Of a stretch of 64,000 bases of DNA, positions 28,086 to 38,462 are shown one piece after another. Source of the DNA: an uncultured Lachnospiraceae bacterium (GTDB taxonomy: Bacteria > Bacillota > Clostridia > Lachnospirales > Lachnospiraceae); assembly GCA_910588775.1 (NCBI GenBank), contig CAJURH010000010.1:16727-80726 (forward strand), given 5' to 3'. How positions within the stretch are numbered: position 1 is the first letter of the stretch; each line of letters begins with the position of its first letter. The notes beneath the pieces are model-generated. The model searched no databases. It was given only the letters and a program-made list of their open reading frames with translations, and had not been told where the DNA came from. The position numbers were made by a program, and so were the translations under genes.

Positions 28086-28556
28086 CTACCACTGTCCTTT
28101 TACTTTGAATTCCCGCTGCGCTTCCCGCTTCTGGTCCTTCTTCGCAATGTCCTGGCGCTTGTCGTACAGCTTCTTGCCTCGCGCAATCCCAATTTCCACT
28201 TTCACCAGACTGCCTTTAAAATACACTTGCAACGGAACCAGGGTGAGTCCTTTCTCCGCCAGCTTTCTCTCCACCTTTCTAATCTCCTCCCGGTGCAGCA
28301 GAAGCTTCTTCACCCGCAGCGGATCTTTGTTGAAAATATTCCCCTTTTCGTAGGGGCTGATGTGCATGCCATAAATGAAAACCTCGCCCCGCTCAATACG
28401 GACAAATGACTCCTTGATGCTGCATTTTCCCATGCGCAGGGATTTCACTTCTGTGCCCGCAAGGGATACCCCGGCTTCGTACTTATCTTCTATAAAATAA
28501 TCGTGATAGGCTTTCTTATTGTTGGCAATAATACGGTTTCCCGTTGCTTTACCCAT
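28086..28556 (-). CDS. smpB: SsrA-binding protein
   Basis: 156 residues. Binds the tRNA-like part of tmRNA and fills the decoding centre of stalled ribosomes. N-terminal [20 protein letters not shown] and [20 protein letters not shown] are typical, and the basic tail [19 protein letters not shown] would enter the mRNA channel. The start at 28556 has AAAGGAGAG upstream; an ATG ten codons earlier lacks a site. Lies 53 bases before ssrA and after rnr, so trans-translation genes are contiguous. Confidence 0.97.
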   Translation of the reverse strand: MGKATGNRIIANNKKAYHDYFIEDKYEAGVSLAGTEVKSLRMGKCSIKESFVRIERGEVFIYGMHISPYEKGNIFNKDPLRVKKLLLHREEIRKVERKLAEKGLTLVPLQVYFKGSLVKVEIGIARGKKLYDKRQDIAKKDQKREAQREFKVKGQW

Positions 28557-28586
28557 AACCTCTCCTTTTAATTTATTATTATACAA

Positions 28587-28672
28587 GTGATTGCGAAACA
28601 GTTATTTCATATGTCTGCGTTTGTTCAAATATGCCCAAACGCTGGTTACGAAACGGGCGTTTCGCAATCATC
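28587..28672 (+). repeat. interspersed palindromic element, copy 4 (inside the 3' end of rnr)
   Basis: Perfect arms GATTGCGAAAC (28589-28599) and GTTTCGCAATC (28659-28669). Inside, GCGTTTG pairs with CAAACGC, and GTTATTTCAT, GCCCAAAC and GGTTACGAAA are shared with copies 3 and 5. The rnr stop codon (28646-28648) lies in the GGTTACGAAA block, so this copy also codes. Confidence 0.85.
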
Positions 28673-30787
28673 TATGACAAAATCAATGTTTCTCTGATAC
28701 AAATCCACGTCCGCAACCCGGACCGTCACTTTCTGGCCCAGCGCATAGGTTTTCCCGGTGTCCTCGCCCTTCAGCACAAGTTTCTCCTCGTCAAACACAT
28801 AGTAATCGTCATCCAGCGCACGGATGTGAATCAGACCTTCAATGGTGTTGGGCAGTTCCACATACAGCCCCCACCCGGTTACGCCGGAGATGGAACCCTC
28901 GAAACTCTCTCCCATATGATCCAGCATATATTCCGCTTTCTTTAACTTTTCCACTTCCCGCTCGGCTTCTTCGGCCCGGCGTTCCGCAGAGCTTGACAAA
29001 GTGGCCACTTCCTCCAGGATAGACGCGTACAGATCCATTTTCTCCTGGTTCATCCTCCCCCGCAGCTTATCTTTTATAATCCGGTGAATCTGCAGATCCG
29101 GATAACGGCGGATGGGAGATGTGAAATGGCAGTAATGCGTGGAAGCCAAGCCGAAATGTCCGGTACAGTCCACGGTGTATCTTGCCTGTTGCATGGCGCG
29201 CAGCGCAAGACGGCTAATCAGCGCTTCTTTTTCCTGCCCTTGCGCTTGGTTCAAAATGTTCTGAATTTCCAGCGGCGATATTTTCTCTTTTGATTTTTGC
29301 ACCTGTATTCCCTGACTGTGAATCAGCGTCAGCAGTTCCTCGATTTTCTCCGGATCCGGGTCCCCGTGGGTCCGGTATACGAAAGGAATCTGATTTTCGA
29401 AAAATTCCCGCGCCACCGTCTCATTGGCCAGAATCATAAAATCTTCGATTAGCTCCATGGCCCGGTTATGGGGATAAACTTCCACCGCTGTGGGCTTTCC
29501 CTGCTCATCTATGGTAATCTTGCTCTCCGGAAAATTAAAATCTATAGAGCCTCGCTTCTGCCGCCGCCTGCGCACAATGGCGGAAAGTTCCTCCATTTTC
29601 TGAAAAAGGGGTTGAAATTCTTCGTATTCTTTACAGATTTCCGGGTCCGACTGATCCAGAATTTTCTGAACGTTTGTGTAGGTCATGCGCCGGTTCACCT
29701 GAATGACCGTCTCCGCGATTTCGTGATGAATCACGTTTCCCTCTTTGTCCACATCCATCAGGCAACTTAAAGCAAGCCTGTCCTCTCCCGCATTCAGGGA
29801 ACATATTCCGTTGCTGAGCCGCTTGGGCAGCATGGGAATCACCCGGTCCACCAGGTAAACGCTGGTTCCCCGCCGCAGCGCTTCCCGGTCCATGGCGCTG
29901 CCTCCCTGGACATAGTTGGCCACATCGGCAATGTGCACGCCCAGATGGTAGATGCCGTCCTCCCAGGTCAGGGAAACCGCGTCGTCCAGGTCCTTGGAAT
30001 CTTCCCCGTCAATGGTCACCATGGTCCAATCCCGGATGTCCCGGCGACCTTGAAAATCTCCCGGAATCAGCCATTCGCCCACCCGGTTCGCCTGCCTGGA
30101 CACTTTTTCTGAAAACTCTGTGGGGATTCCCAAAGCTTTCACAATGGACAGCACGTCGGTTCCCGGTTCTCCCACATTGCCCAGAATTTCTTTGATCTGG
30201 CCCTCCGGCCCTTTCCGCCTGGAACCGTAACTGGTGATTACCGCCACCACTTTGTCCCCGGTTTCCGCATCCATGGACTTTCCAGCGGGTATGAATAAAT
30301 CCTGGCTCAGTTTGGGATTGTCCGGCGCCACGAAACCGTAATGGGGGCTTTTCTGAAATGTCCCCACAAACTCCCGGCATCCGTGTTCCAGGATTTTCAC
30401 CACCACGCCTTCCTTGCGCTTGCCGTTTCCGTCCTCGCTTAACTTCACCTGCACCCGGTCCTGGTCCATGGCGCGTCCCGTCTTCTCCTCTGGTATATAG
30501 ATATCTTCCTGGCCGTCGCCCAGATCCACAAAGCCGAAGCCTCTGGGATGCGCCAGGAAAATCCCGGTTATGGGAGATTCTTTGGCAAGGGTGTACGTGC
30601 CGTTGCCGTTTAACTGCACGCTTCCGTCCTGAACCAGCTCGTCCATCACCCGGTACAGCTCTTTGCGCTTGGGACGGGGAATATCCAGAAGAGCCGCCAG
30701 CTCCCGCAGCCGCATGGGCCGGTAGGCAGGGTTAGCCAGCACGCTGGCCATTAATTTCTTACGTCGTTCCAACTGTCTTTTCTTCAT
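28646..30787 (-). CDS. rnr: ribonuclease R
   Basis: 713 residues. Processive 3'-5' exoribonuclease. An N-terminal winged-helix domain (MRLRELAALLDIPRPKRKEL), cold-shock-like domains, the RNB catalytic domain with DLDDAVSLTW and HIADVANYV, DCTGHFGLASTHYCHFTSPIRRYPDL, and a C-terminal S1 domain ending TVRVADVDLYQRNIDFV. The last residues IDDCETPVS and the stop are encoded by repeat copy 4, so the native lysine-rich tail seen in many RNase R proteins is missing or replaced. In Bacillus and E. coli the enzyme acts in tmRNA-linked decay; smpB and ssrA follow. Confidence 0.96.
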   Translation of the reverse strand: MKKRQLERRKKLMASVLANPAYRPMRLRELAALLDIPRPKRKELYRVMDELVQDGSVQLNGNGTYTLAKESPITGIFLAHPRGFGFVDLGDGQEDIYIPEEKTGRAMDQDRVQVKLSEDGNGKRKEGVVVKILEHGCREFVGTFQKSPHYGFVAPDNPKLSQDLFIPAGKSMDAETGDKVVAVITSYGSRRKGPEGQIKEILGNVGEPGTDVLSIVKALGIPTEFSEKVSRQANRVGEWLIPGDFQGRRDIRDWTMVTIDGEDSKDLDDAVSLTWEDGIYHLGVHIADVANYVQGGSAMDREALRRGTSVYLVDRVIPMLPKRLSNGICSLNAGEDRLALSCLMDVDKEGNVIHHEIAETVIQVNRRMTYTNVQKILDQSDPEICKEYEEFQPLFQKMEELSAIVRRRRQKRGSIDFNFPESKITIDEQGKPTAVEVYPHNRAMELIEDFMILANETVAREFFENQIPFVYRTHGDPDPEKIEELLTLIHSQGIQVQKSKEKISPLEIQNILNQAQGQEKEALISRLALRAMQQARYTVDCTGHFGLASTHYCHFTSPIRRYPDLQIHRIIKDKLRGRMNQEKMDLYASILEEVATLSSSAERRAEEAEREVEKLKKAEYMLDHMGESFEGSISGVTGWGLYVELPNTIEGLIHIRALDDDYYVFDEEKLVLKGEDTGKTYALGQKVTVRVADVDLYQRNIDFVIDDCETPVS

Positions 30788-30814
30788 TTCTACCTCTATA
30801 ATTTCCTATAAACG

Positions 30815-30847
30815 ATAAAAGCGCCCTTGTCCATGATACAAGAGCAC
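30815..30847 (-). terminator. terminator between secG and rnr
   Basis: On the minus strand GTGCTCTTGT pairs with ACAAGGGCGC (ten pairs including G-U), followed by TTTTATC. It lies within the 66-base gap after secG, so rnr may be read at lower level or from its own promoter. Confidence 0.72.
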
Positions 30848-30853
30848 CCTTAC

Positions 30854-31090
30854 CTAAAAACTCATGTTCAAAACAGCAGCCAGTATGAAAAATAAAGCTG
30901 CCATAATCTTGGTGGCAGTTATCAGCTTTCCCTCCATGGAACGGCCTTTGTTCTTGCCCCAATAGGTATCCGCAGCGCCGGCTATGGCGCCAAGTCCCTG
31001 CTGCTTCCCTTCCTGCATCAGCACAACCACTGTCAGGGCTATGCAATCCAGTGCAAACAAAACTGTCAAAATAATTCTGAGGATTTCCAC
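30854..31090 (-). CDS. secG: preprotein translocase subunit SecG
   Basis: 78 residues, two membrane segments (about 4-22 and 55-74) with the family loop MQEGKQQGLGAIAGAADTYWGKNKGRSMEG between them. Stimulates SecYEG-driven export. The start is a GTG at 31090, which gives MEILRIILTVLF and sits 11 bases after AGGGAGG; the earlier ATG would add a non-homologous extension. Order eno-secG-rnr-smpB is conserved in Firmicutes. Confidence 0.93.
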   Translation of the reverse strand: MEILRIILTVLFALDCIALTVVVLMQEGKQQGLGAIAGAADTYWGKNKGRSMEGKLITATKIMAALFFILAAVLNMSF

Positions 31091-31168
31091 TTGAAACCAC
31101 ACCTCCCTAATACCAATTAGCATTTATCATACCACAATATAGGAAGGATTACAACAGTTATTTTGCAT

Positions 31169-32506
31169 TTATTTTGAGACTTCCACGTTGACGAAAGGAT
31201 GGTCGTAGGAAGCTATTTTGCCCAAATAGTCCTCAATGCGCAAAAGCTGGTTGTACTTGGCATTCCGATCGGACCTACAGGGCGCTCCTGTCTTAATCTG
31301 CCCGGCTCCGGTGGCCACCGCCAGGTCCGCGATAAAGGAATCCTCCGTCTCCCCGGACCTGTGGGAAATCACGGCTTTGTATCCAGCTTTGTGAGCCATC
31401 TCCACCGCATCCAGCGCTTCCGATAGCGTGCCGATCTGGTTTACCTTCACCAAAATCGCATTGGCCACCTGCAGCTTAATCCCGCAGCGAAGCCGCTTAA
31501 TATTTGTGACAAACAAATCGTCTCCCACCAACTGAATTCTCTCACCCAACTCCTGGGTCATATGCTTCCATCCGTCCCAGTCGTCTTCGTGCAGGCCGTC
31601 CTCAATAGAAACAATGGGAAACTCATCCACCAAATCCTTATAATATTCCACCATTTCCTTGCCGCTGCGCAGGACTGTTTCCCCTTTCATGCGGGACTCC
31701 CCAGGGAAACGGTAAACGTCCTTCTCTTTCTCATAGAGCTCGCTGGCCGCCGCATCAATGGCAATGCAGATATCCTCTCCCGGACGGTATCCAGCGCGCT
31801 CGATGGCGCGGATAATCAGCGATAAAGTCTCGCGGGCATCGGACAAATCCGGCGCAAAACCGCCCTCATCGCCCACCGCTGTAGACATTTTCTCTTCTTT
31901 TAAAATGATTTTCAGAAACTGGTAAATCTCCACGCACATGCGCAGACCGTCGTGGAAGCTCTCCGCGCCCACTGGCATAATCATGAATTCCTGCAAGTCC
32001 ACGGTGTTATTGGCGTGAACGCCGCCGTTTAAAATATTCATCATGGGAACCGGCATCCTTTTGGCATGCACGCCGCCTATATACTGGAACAAGGGCAGCT
32101 TCAACGCTTCAGCCGCCGCCCGGGCCACCGCCATGGACACGCCCAGCATAGCGTTTGCGCCTATATTGCTTTTGTTTTCCGTGCCGTCCGCCTCCAAAAG
32201 CAGAAAGTCAATCGTATTCTGGTCCAGAGCATTTTCCCCTAAAATGGCGTCCGCCAGCTTCGTGTTCACGTTGGAAACCGCTTTCTCCACGCCCAGCCCC
32301 ACATATTCTTTCTTATTCCCGTCTCTAAGCTCCACCGCCTCGAACTTCCCGGTGGATGCGCCGGAAGGAACCATGGCGCGCCCGGTGGCGCCTTTCAACC
32401 CCACGATGCCCTCGCCCACGGTCACTTCAACTTCCACCGTCGGGTTTCCTCTGGAGTCCAGCACTTGTCTCGCGTACACCCTTCTGATCGGCAAATATCG
32501 GTACAT
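31169..32506 (-). CDS. eno: enolase
   Basis: 445 residues. Interconverts 2-phosphoglycerate and phosphoenolpyruvate. N-terminal [19 protein letters not shown], loop [16 protein letters not shown], catalytic Glu in [11 protein letters not shown], metal ligands Asp in AIDA and GDDLFVTN, Lys in [19 protein letters not shown], and HRSGETED with the final [15 protein letters not shown]. Slightly longer than usual because of an insert [13 protein letters not shown] near residue 33 and GTENKSNIG region. AGGAGG precedes the ATG. It completes the lower glycolytic set found upstream. Confidence 0.98.
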   Translation of the reverse strand: MYRYLPIRRVYARQVLDSRGNPTVEVEVTVGEGIVGLKGATGRAMVPSGASTGKFEAVELRDGNKKEYVGLGVEKAVSNVNTKLADAILGENALDQNTIDFLLLEADGTENKSNIGANAMLGVSMAVARAAAEALKLPLFQYIGGVHAKRMPVPMMNILNGGVHANNTVDLQEFMIMPVGAESFHDGLRMCVEIYQFLKIILKEEKMSTAVGDEGGFAPDLSDARETLSLIIRAIERAGYRPGEDICIAIDAAASELYEKEKDVYRFPGESRMKGETVLRSGKEMVEYYKDLVDEFPIVSIEDGLHEDDWDGWKHMTQELGERIQLVGDDLFVTNIKRLRCGIKLQVANAILVKVNQIGTLSEALDAVEMAHKAGYKAVISHRSGETEDSFIADLAVATGAGQIKTGAPCRSDRNAKYNQLLRIEDYLGKIASYDHPFVNVEVSK

Positions 32507-32945
32507 AGATGCAACCTCCTAAATATTGAAGATATTATTTTTCCGAAAATAGTATCCCCGGAAATTCGCCGATACATACACGCGCAAAAAGCGGACGATG
32601 CAATGCTCATTTACTAAAAAGGATAAATTTTGAAAATATCTTTTGCCATTCCAAATCCGGTTCGCAGCCCTGGGCTATGCGCTTGCCGCTCATCGGATTG
32701 AGGAATTATAGCGGGCTATGTTGACAAAATCCCGGGCGAATATCCCGCGAAATGAGGGATGCAGATTGTGGGAATGGGTTTTAAAACACACTCTAACCTG
32801 ATCGCCGCGATACTTGCATATGCCCATAAGAAATAGCCGCCCTGTCTCTTGGAAAAGTAAGGCGGCTAATCTTATAAATGTCATTTAACTTCGCCAGGGC
32901 TGGGAATCACAACCTGCACCGTTTTTTGAACCACAATTTTTCATC
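32507..32945. other. 439-base intergenic region between greA and eno
   Basis: Contains the greA-side terminator at 32834-32868 and the enolase leader with its ribosome site. Short open frames exist on both strands (for example 32690-32884 minus) but none has a ribosome site or a recognisable family, and their composition looks non-coding. I see no repeat copy, tRNA or riboswitch here. Confidence 0.6.
32834..32868 (-). terminator. terminator downstream of greA
   Basis: TAGCCGCC (32834-32841) pairs with GGCGGCTA (32861-32868); on the minus strand TTTCTTAT follows. It is 78 bases past the greA stop and ends the hom-gpmI-greA unit. Confidence 0.72.
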
Positions 32946-33449
32946 TCAAAAACTCCGAATGGCATCCTCTTCCCCACTGGAATCTTTGTCAATCCTCTTT
33001 ACGATCACGTCGTACCCCGCCGCCTCGTTGATTTTCACATGTACCCGGTCTCCCACTTTATGTCCCAACAGCGCCTTTCCCAGGGGTGATTCCACGCTGA
33101 TGCGCCCATCCAGGGAATTGCCCCGGATGGACGTGACCAGTTTATAGACTTCCGTCTCGTCATCCTCTTCAAAGTAGACTTCCACTTTATTGTTTAAGCC
33201 CACTTCGTCTTCCTGGGATTCATCAGAAATGATTCGGGCGGTTTTCAGCATCCGCTCCAGGTAGCGAATCCGGCTTTCGTTTTTGTTCTTGTCTTTTTTC
33301 GCCGCATGGTATTCAAAGTTTTCACTCAAGTCCCCGTGAGCCCTGGCCTCCTTCACGGCTTCCAGGGCTTCTTTGCGCACTACCAGCTTACGGTGTTCAA
33401 TCTCTTCTTGTATCTTCTTTACATCTTCTTCGGTTAACTGTTCTCTCAT
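32946..33449 (-). CDS. greA: transcription elongation factor GreA/GreB family
   Basis: 167 residues. Rescues backtracked RNA polymerase. N-terminal coiled coil (1-80, [17 protein letters not shown], with the tip acidic pair in [17 protein letters not shown]) and a C-terminal FKBP-like domain ([23 protein letters not shown]). Its ATG overlaps the gpmI stop (ATGA), so it is coupled to a glycolytic gene, and its own ribosome site is weak. Slightly longer at the N-terminus than E. coli GreA. Confidence 0.94.
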   Translation of the reverse strand: MREQLTEEDVKKIQEEIEHRKLVVRKEALEAVKEARAHGDLSENFEYHAAKKDKNKNESRIRYLERMLKTARIISDESQEDEVGLNNKVEVYFEEDDETEVYKLVTSIRGNSLDGRISVESPLGKALLGHKVGDRVHVKINEAAGYDVIVKRIDKDSSGEEDAIRSF

Positions 33450-34990
33450 CTTTCACGCACCAGCAGGGATTCTCCGGTCATTTCTTTGGGCTGTTCCATC
33501 CCCATCATATCAATCAGTGTGGGCACGATATCCGCCAGCCTTCCACCTTCCCGCAGCCGCAAGGCAGGGTCGGAGCTTACCAATATAAAGGGCACCGGAT
33601 TGGTGGTATGGGCGGTGAATGGCTCCTCGGTCTCATAGTCAATTAACTGCTCTGCATTCCCATGGTCTGCGCAGATAAACATCTGACCGCCCATTTTCTT
33701 CACCGCGTCCACGGTCTTGCCCACGCAGGCATCCACGGTTTCGATGGCCTTGATGGCGGCCGCCTGCACGCCGGTGTGACCCACCATGTCTGGATTGGCG
33801 AAGTTACAGATTACTACGTCGTATTTGCCGGATTCGATGGCATCCACCAGTTTTTCACAGACTTCCGGCGCGCTCATCTCCGGCTGTAAATCGTAGGTCG
33901 CCACTTTGGGAGAATTGACCAGAATTCGGTCTTCACCGGGATTTGGCTCCTCGATTCCGCCGTTGAAGAAGAACGTTACATGGGCGTATTTCTCCGTCTC
34001 GGCAATCCGGGCCTGGGTCATTCCGTGGGCAGCCAGGTATTCACCAAATGTATTGCGTATCTCTTCCTTATGAAATGCCACCAATTTATTCTGAATGGTA
34101 TCGTCATAATCTGTGAAGCACACATAGGTCAGGTCCAGTCTCTTCTCCCGTTCAAATCCTGTGAAATCTTCGTCCACAAATGCGCGGGTGATTTCCCGGG
34201 CGCGGTCCGGGCGGAAGTTATAGAACACCACCGAATCCCCGTCTTTCACCGTGGCCACAGGTTTTCCCTCCTGAGTGACCACAATGGGTTCCACGAACTC
34301 GTCGGTCACTTCCGCCGCGTAGGATTCCTTCACGGCGCAGACCGGACAGGACGCTTCCTTGCCTTCCCCCTGGGCCATGGCCTTATATGCCTTTTCCACC
34401 CGCTCCCAGCGGTTGTCTCTGTCCATGGCGTAGTAGCGGCCCATCACCGTGGCCACCTGGCCCACGCCTATTTTCTTCATCTCGTCGTTTAATTCTTTAA
34501 TATAGCCTTTGCCGGAGGAGGGAGGCGTATCGCGACCGTCCAGGAAACAATGCACATATACGTTTTCGATCCCTTCTCTTTTGGCCAACTCCAAAAGGCC
34601 ATAGAGATGGGTATTGTGACTGTGTACGCCGCCGTCGGAGAGAAGCCCCATCAGATGCAGGGAAGTTCCCTTCTCCCGGACATTTTTCACCGCCTGCAAA
34701 AGCGCCTCGTTTTCAAAAAATGTTCCATCCTGGATCTCTTTGGTAATCCGGGTCAGCTCCTGGTATACGATGCGGCCTGCGCCCATGTTCAGGTGCCCCA
34801 CCTCGGAATTTCCCATCTGCCCTTCGGGAAGACCCACCGCCATGCCGCTGGCGTAGCCTTTTACAAAGGGACACTGAGACATCAGCTGATCCATAATCGG
34901 AGTTTTCCCCTGACACACAGCGTTGGCCTCGCAGTTTTCATTCAGTCCATAACCATCTAAAATCAATAAAACCGTCGGTTTTTTGCTCAT
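33446..34990 (-). CDS. gpmI: 2,3-bisphosphoglycerate-independent phosphoglycerate mutase
   Basis: 514 residues. Manganese-dependent alkaline-phosphatase-fold enzyme of glycolysis. N-terminal [18 protein letters not shown], the phosphoserine nucleophile Ser 62 in [49 protein letters not shown] and the metal motifs [11 protein letters not shown] and [17 protein letters not shown] precedes the ATG. The ATG overlaps the hom stop (ATGA). It is separated from the gap-pgk-tpiA genes by hom. Confidence 0.98.
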   Translation of the reverse strand: MSKKPTVLLILDGYGLNENCEANAVCQGKTPIMDQLMSQCPFVKGYASGMAVGLPEGQMGNSEVGHLNMGAGRIVYQELTRITKEIQDGTFFENEALLQAVKNVREKGTSLHLMGLLSDGGVHSHNTHLYGLLELAKREGIENVYVHCFLDGRDTPPSSGKGYIKELNDEMKKIGVGQVATVMGRYYAMDRDNRWERVEKAYKAMAQGEGKEASCPVCAVKESYAAEVTDEFVEPIVVTQEGKPVATVKDGDSVVFYNFRPDRAREITRAFVDEDFTGFEREKRLDLTYVCFTDYDDTIQNKLVAFHKEEIRNTFGEYLAAHGMTQARIAETEKYAHVTFFFNGGIEEPNPGEDRILVNSPKVATYDLQPEMSAPEVCEKLVDAIESGKYDVVICNFANPDMVGHTGVQAAAIKAIETVDACVGKTVDAVKKMGGQMFICADHGNAEQLIDYETEEPFTAHTTNPVPFILVSSDPALRLREGGRLADIVPTLIDMMGMEQPKEMTGESLLVRER

Positions 34991-36291
34991 TGCGTTTCTC
35001 CTTTTTCAGCCTTATATACCCGCAGCACCGTGGAGATTTCCCGTGTGGTCTCCTGTGCCTTTATGGTTTCCAGAGCCTTTTTTAAGTCTCCTTCTTTTAC
35101 GGAATCGGTAATCACCACCAGCTCGGCCACGCCTTTTTTGGACTGCCTCTGGATAATCTGGGCAATACTCACCTGATTTGCGGCGAAAGCCCCGGCAATA
35201 GCAGTGACGACCCCGCATTTATCTTCCACCAGCAGACGCAAGAAGAAACTGTTCTTGGTGTTTTCCATCTTCTTTATGGCCAGTTCTTTGTAACAGGAAC
35301 AACTAATCCGGCCACAGCAGCCATGCTGGATGTTTCTGGCAATGTCGAACACGTCGCCCACCACTGCGCTGGCCGTGGGCAGGCTCCCGGCCCCGCGTCC
35401 GTAGAACATCACGTTTTCCACCGCGTCCCCATGAAGGAAAACCGCATTGTAGGAATCGCTTACAGCGGCCAGCGGATGTTCCCCGGCAATCAACATGGGA
35501 CACACATACGCCTCAATGCCTTCTTCGTCGCAGCGGGCCACGCCCAACAATTTGATGGTGCAGCCCATCTCTTTTGCATACTGGATATCCTTGGATGTAA
35601 TCTTTGTAATGCCTTCAATATGCACGTCGTCAAACACTACCCGGGAGTGGAAGCCGATGGAAGCCATAATGGCCACTTTCCGCCCAGCGTCCAGCCCTTC
35701 AATGTCTGCGGTGGGGTCGGCTTCCGCATAGCCAAGCTCTGTGGCCAGATCCAGGGCCTCCTGAAATTCCATGCCATCCTGTTCCATCTTTGTCAAAATG
35801 AAGTTGGTGGTTCCGTTGACGATTCCCATGATTTCCGTAATATTATTTCCCAGCAGGCATTGTTTCATGGGACGGATAATGGGAATGCCTCCCGCCACGG
35901 CCGCCTCGAAGAGAAAGTCACATTTATTTTCCGCCGCCGCGTCCAGAAGCTCCCGACCGGCCACTGCCACAAGGTCTTTGTTCGCCGTCACCACATGTTT
36001 TCCCGCCTTCAGGGCAGCCAGAATGCTGGTTTTGGCCGGCTCCATTCCGCCCATCAGCTCAATGACGATTTCCACAGAATCATCACCCACCACTTCCCGC
36101 CAGTCGTCCGTTAACAGCCCGGGATCTTCCACCTGGTCAGCCACTTCCTGCGGGTCCTTCACCGCTATCTTTCGGATTTCCAGTTCCACCCCCAGCTTTC
36201 GCTCCATTTCCGTCTGCTGGGATTTCAATACTTTATATGTGCCCATCCCTACGGTGCCCAGGCCCAACAGCCCAACCCCAATTTTCTTCAT
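34987..36291 (-). CDS. hom: homoserine dehydrogenase
   Basis: 434 residues. Reduces aspartate semialdehyde to homoserine for threonine and methionine. N-terminal Rossmann motif [45 protein letters not shown] with the catalytic Lys, [30 protein letters not shown], and a C-terminal ACT domain (about 355-430) for allosteric control. The ATG at 36291 has AAGGAG seven bases upstream; the frame extends 19 codons further through the terminator hairpin, which is non-coding. Only about 33 bases separate that terminator from this start. Confidence 0.96.
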   Translation of the reverse strand: MKKIGVGLLGLGTVGMGTYKVLKSQQTEMERKLGVELEIRKIAVKDPQEVADQVEDPGLLTDDWREVVGDDSVEIVIELMGGMEPAKTSILAALKAGKHVVTANKDLVAVAGRELLDAAAENKCDFLFEAAVAGGIPIIRPMKQCLLGNNITEIMGIVNGTTNFILTKMEQDGMEFQEALDLATELGYAEADPTADIEGLDAGRKVAIMASIGFHSRVVFDDVHIEGITKITSKDIQYAKEMGCTIKLLGVARCDEEGIEAYVCPMLIAGEHPLAAVSDSYNAVFLHGDAVENVMFYGRGAGSLPTASAVVGDVFDIARNIQHGCCGRISCSCYKELAIKKMENTKNSFFLRLLVEDKCGVVTAIAGAFAANQVSIAQIIQRQSKKGVAELVVITDSVKEGDLKKALETIKAQETTREISTVLRVYKAEKGETQ

Positions 36292-36323
36292 CTCCAATCT
36301 CCTTCCAGTTTGTATGTGATTCA

Positions 36324-36363
36324 GAAAAAGCGGGGGTGAAGAACGCAATCTTCTTCATCCCCC
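36324..36363 (-). terminator. strong terminator between tpiA and hom
   Basis: GGGGGTGAAGAA (36332-36343) pairs with TTCTTCATCCCCC (36351-36363), 12 pairs with one G-U, and the minus strand continues GCTTTTTCTG. It ends the gap-pgk-tpiA transcript. There is no room for a promoter between it and the hom ribosome site. Confidence 0.85.
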
Positions 36364-36379
36364 ACAAAGATTCCTTTTT

Positions 36380-37126
36380 CTATTTGTAGTTCACAATCTT
36401 GCCAAAGTCCGGTTTCAGGGAAGCTCCACCCACCAGACCGCCGTCAATATCCGGCTGCGCAAATAAATCCGGCGCCGTATCCGCGTTCACGGATCCGCCG
36501 TACTGAATCCGGATGGCGTCCGCTGTGGCCGCGTCATATATTTCTTCGATGCAAGCGCGGATGTCTCTGCAGACTTCCTGGGCTTGCTGGGTGGTGGCAG
36601 TCTTCCCGGTTCCGATGGCCCAGATAGGTTCGTAAGCGATGACCGCCGTCTTAGCCTGCTCCGCCGTCACTCCCTGAAAGCCCACCTTCACCTGCTGACG
36701 GATGAAATCCATAGTCACGCCCTGTTCTCTTTGCTCCAGGCTTTCGCCACAGCACATAATCGGCGTGATGCCGTGTTCAAAGGCTTTTAACATCTTCTTA
36801 TTCACGGTTTCGTTGGTCTCCGCAAAATATTCTCTTCTCTCAGAATGTCCGAGAACCACATATTTTATCCCTGCGTCCACCAGCATAAGCGGGGAAATCT
36901 CACCTGTATAAGCGCCCTTGTCTTCAAAATACATGTTTTCCGCACCCACCTGGATATTGGAACCTTTCGCCGCTTCCGCCACCGGAATCAAATCAATGGC
37001 TGGCACACAGAAAACCACATCCACTTCCGGATTGTTCACCAAAGGCTTTAATGTGTTCACCAGTTCTACAGCCTCAGAAGGAGTCATATTCATCTTCCAG
37101 TTGCCTGCGATTACCTTTTTCCTCAT
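36380..37126 (-). CDS. tpiA: triose-phosphate isomerase
   Basis: 248 residues. Interconverts dihydroxyacetone phosphate and glyceraldehyde 3-phosphate. Substrate Asn and Lys in AGNWKMNM, catalytic His in [12 protein letters not shown], catalytic Glu in [15 protein letters not shown], phosphate loops GGSVNADT and [19 protein letters not shown] precedes the ATG. It follows pgk by 25 bases. Confidence 0.99.
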   Translation of the reverse strand: MRKKVIAGNWKMNMTPSEAVELVNTLKPLVNNPEVDVVFCVPAIDLIPVAEAAKGSNIQVGAENMYFEDKGAYTGEISPLMLVDAGIKYVVLGHSERREYFAETNETVNKKMLKAFEHGITPIMCCGESLEQREQGVTMDFIRQQVKVGFQGVTAEQAKTAVIAYEPIWAIGTGKTATTQQAQEVCRDIRACIEEIYDAATADAIRIQYGGSVNADTAPDLFAQPDIDGGLVGGASLKPDFGKIVNYK

Positions 37127-37151
37127 TCTATTTCTCCTCTAACTTACGTCT

Positions 37152-38360
37152 CTATTTGCGATCGTCCGCAGCCGCCACGCCGGGCAGTTCTTTCCCCTCC
37201 AGAAATTCCAGAGAAGCCCCGCCGCCTGTGGAAATATGGCTCATCTTTTTGCCAAATCCAAGCTGGTTTACCGCAGCCGCCGAGTCACCGCCGCCGATGA
37301 TTGTGGTGGCGTCTGTATCCGCCAGAGACTGTGCCACTGCGATGGTGCCTTTTGCCAAAATCGGATTCTCGAAAACGCCCATGGGCCCATTCCAGACAAC
37401 GGTCTTGGCGGATTTCACTGCATCCGCAAACGTCTTCGCCGTCTCGGTTCCAATGTCCAGGCCCATCTGATCCGCCGGAATCTCAGAAGCGGGAACTACG
37501 GTCACGTCAATCTGGGCGTCAATGGGACTGGGAAATTCCTTTGCCACTGTGGTATCTATGGGCAGCAGCAGTTTTTTTCCTAATTTCTCCGCCTTCTCCA
37601 TCATTTCTTTGCAGTAATCAATCTTCTCTTCATCCACCAGAGATGTGCCCACTTCGTAGCCTTTGGCTTTCAAGAATGTGTATGCCATGCCGCCGCCGAT
37701 GATCAAAGTGTCGCATTTTTCCAATAAATTGGAAATTACGTTCAATTTGTCCGCTACTTTCGCGCCGCCTAAAACAGCCACGAAAGGTCTCTGGGGATTG
37801 TTCACTGCGTTGCCTAAGAAATCAATCTCTTTTTGCATTAGATATCCCACTGCGCTTTCGTCCACAAACTTGGTCACTCCTACATTGGAGCAATGCGCCC
37901 TGTGGGCGGTGCCAAAAGCGTCGTTTACAAAAACATCACAGATGGAGGCCAGTTCCTTACTGAAGTCCTCCCCGTTTTTCGTCTCTTCTTCTCTGTAACG
38001 GGTGTTCTCCAGCAAAATCACTTCCCCGTCCTTCATCTCATCTACGACTTTTTTCACATTTTCGCCGATGACCCGATCGTTGGGAACAAATTTCACTTCC
38101 TGTCCCAGAAGCTGGGTCATTCTTTCGGCCACTGGAGCCAACGACATTTCTGGAAGGGGTTTTCCCTTGGGTTTGCCCAGATGTGAACATAAGATCACGC
38201 GTCCCCCGTCTTTGACCAGCTTCTGAATGGTGGGAAGCGCCGCTACCAGACGGTTCTCATCGGTAATTTTCCCATCTTTTAACGGCACATTGAAATCGCA
38301 TCTTACTAAAACTTTTTTTCCTTGTACCTGAATATCGTCTACGGATTTTTTATTTAACAT
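37152..38360 (-). CDS. pgk: phosphoglycerate kinase
   Basis: 402 residues. ATP-forming step from 1,3-bisphosphoglycerate. N-terminal [29 protein letters not shown], the hinge-side [10 protein letters not shown] and the nucleotide loop [12 protein letters not shown] with [13 protein letters not shown] near the C-terminus. The start at 38360 has AAGGAG six bases upstream; an in-frame ATG five codons earlier lacks a site. A hairpin lies between gap and this gene. Confidence 0.98.
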   Translation of the reverse strand: MLNKKSVDDIQVQGKKVLVRCDFNVPLKDGKITDENRLVAALPTIQKLVKDGGRVILCSHLGKPKGKPLPEMSLAPVAERMTQLLGQEVKFVPNDRVIGENVKKVVDEMKDGEVILLENTRYREEETKNGEDFSKELASICDVFVNDAFGTAHRAHCSNVGVTKFVDESAVGYLMQKEIDFLGNAVNNPQRPFVAVLGGAKVADKLNVISNLLEKCDTLIIGGGMAYTFLKAKGYEVGTSLVDEEKIDYCKEMMEKAEKLGKKLLLPIDTTVAKEFPSPIDAQIDVTVVPASEIPADQMGLDIGTETAKTFADAVKSAKTVVWNGPMGVFENPILAKGTIAVAQSLADTDATTIIGGGDSAAAVNQLGFGKKMSHISTGGGASLEFLEGKELPGVAAADDRK

Positions 38361-38380
38361 ATGACTCTCCTTCAATGGAA

Positions 38381-38403
38381 GAAAGCCCGATCCTAAGATC
38401 GGA
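38381..38403 (-). terminator. short hairpin between gap and pgk (partial terminator)
   Basis: On the minus strand CCGATC-TTAG-GATCGG followed by GCTTTCTTCC. The T tract is broken, so readthrough is expected. This would make gap mRNA more abundant than pgk-tpiA, as is usual in such operons. Confidence 0.5.
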
Positions 38404-38462
38404 CCCTTCCTGGATCATTTATTATGAAATATCTGAAATATCTTTTTGTATATTCACATTTA

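Noticed and set aside
32690..32884. 64-codon minus-strand frame upstream of enolase
   Set aside because: No ribosome site, no recognisable family, and it overlaps a terminator hairpin.
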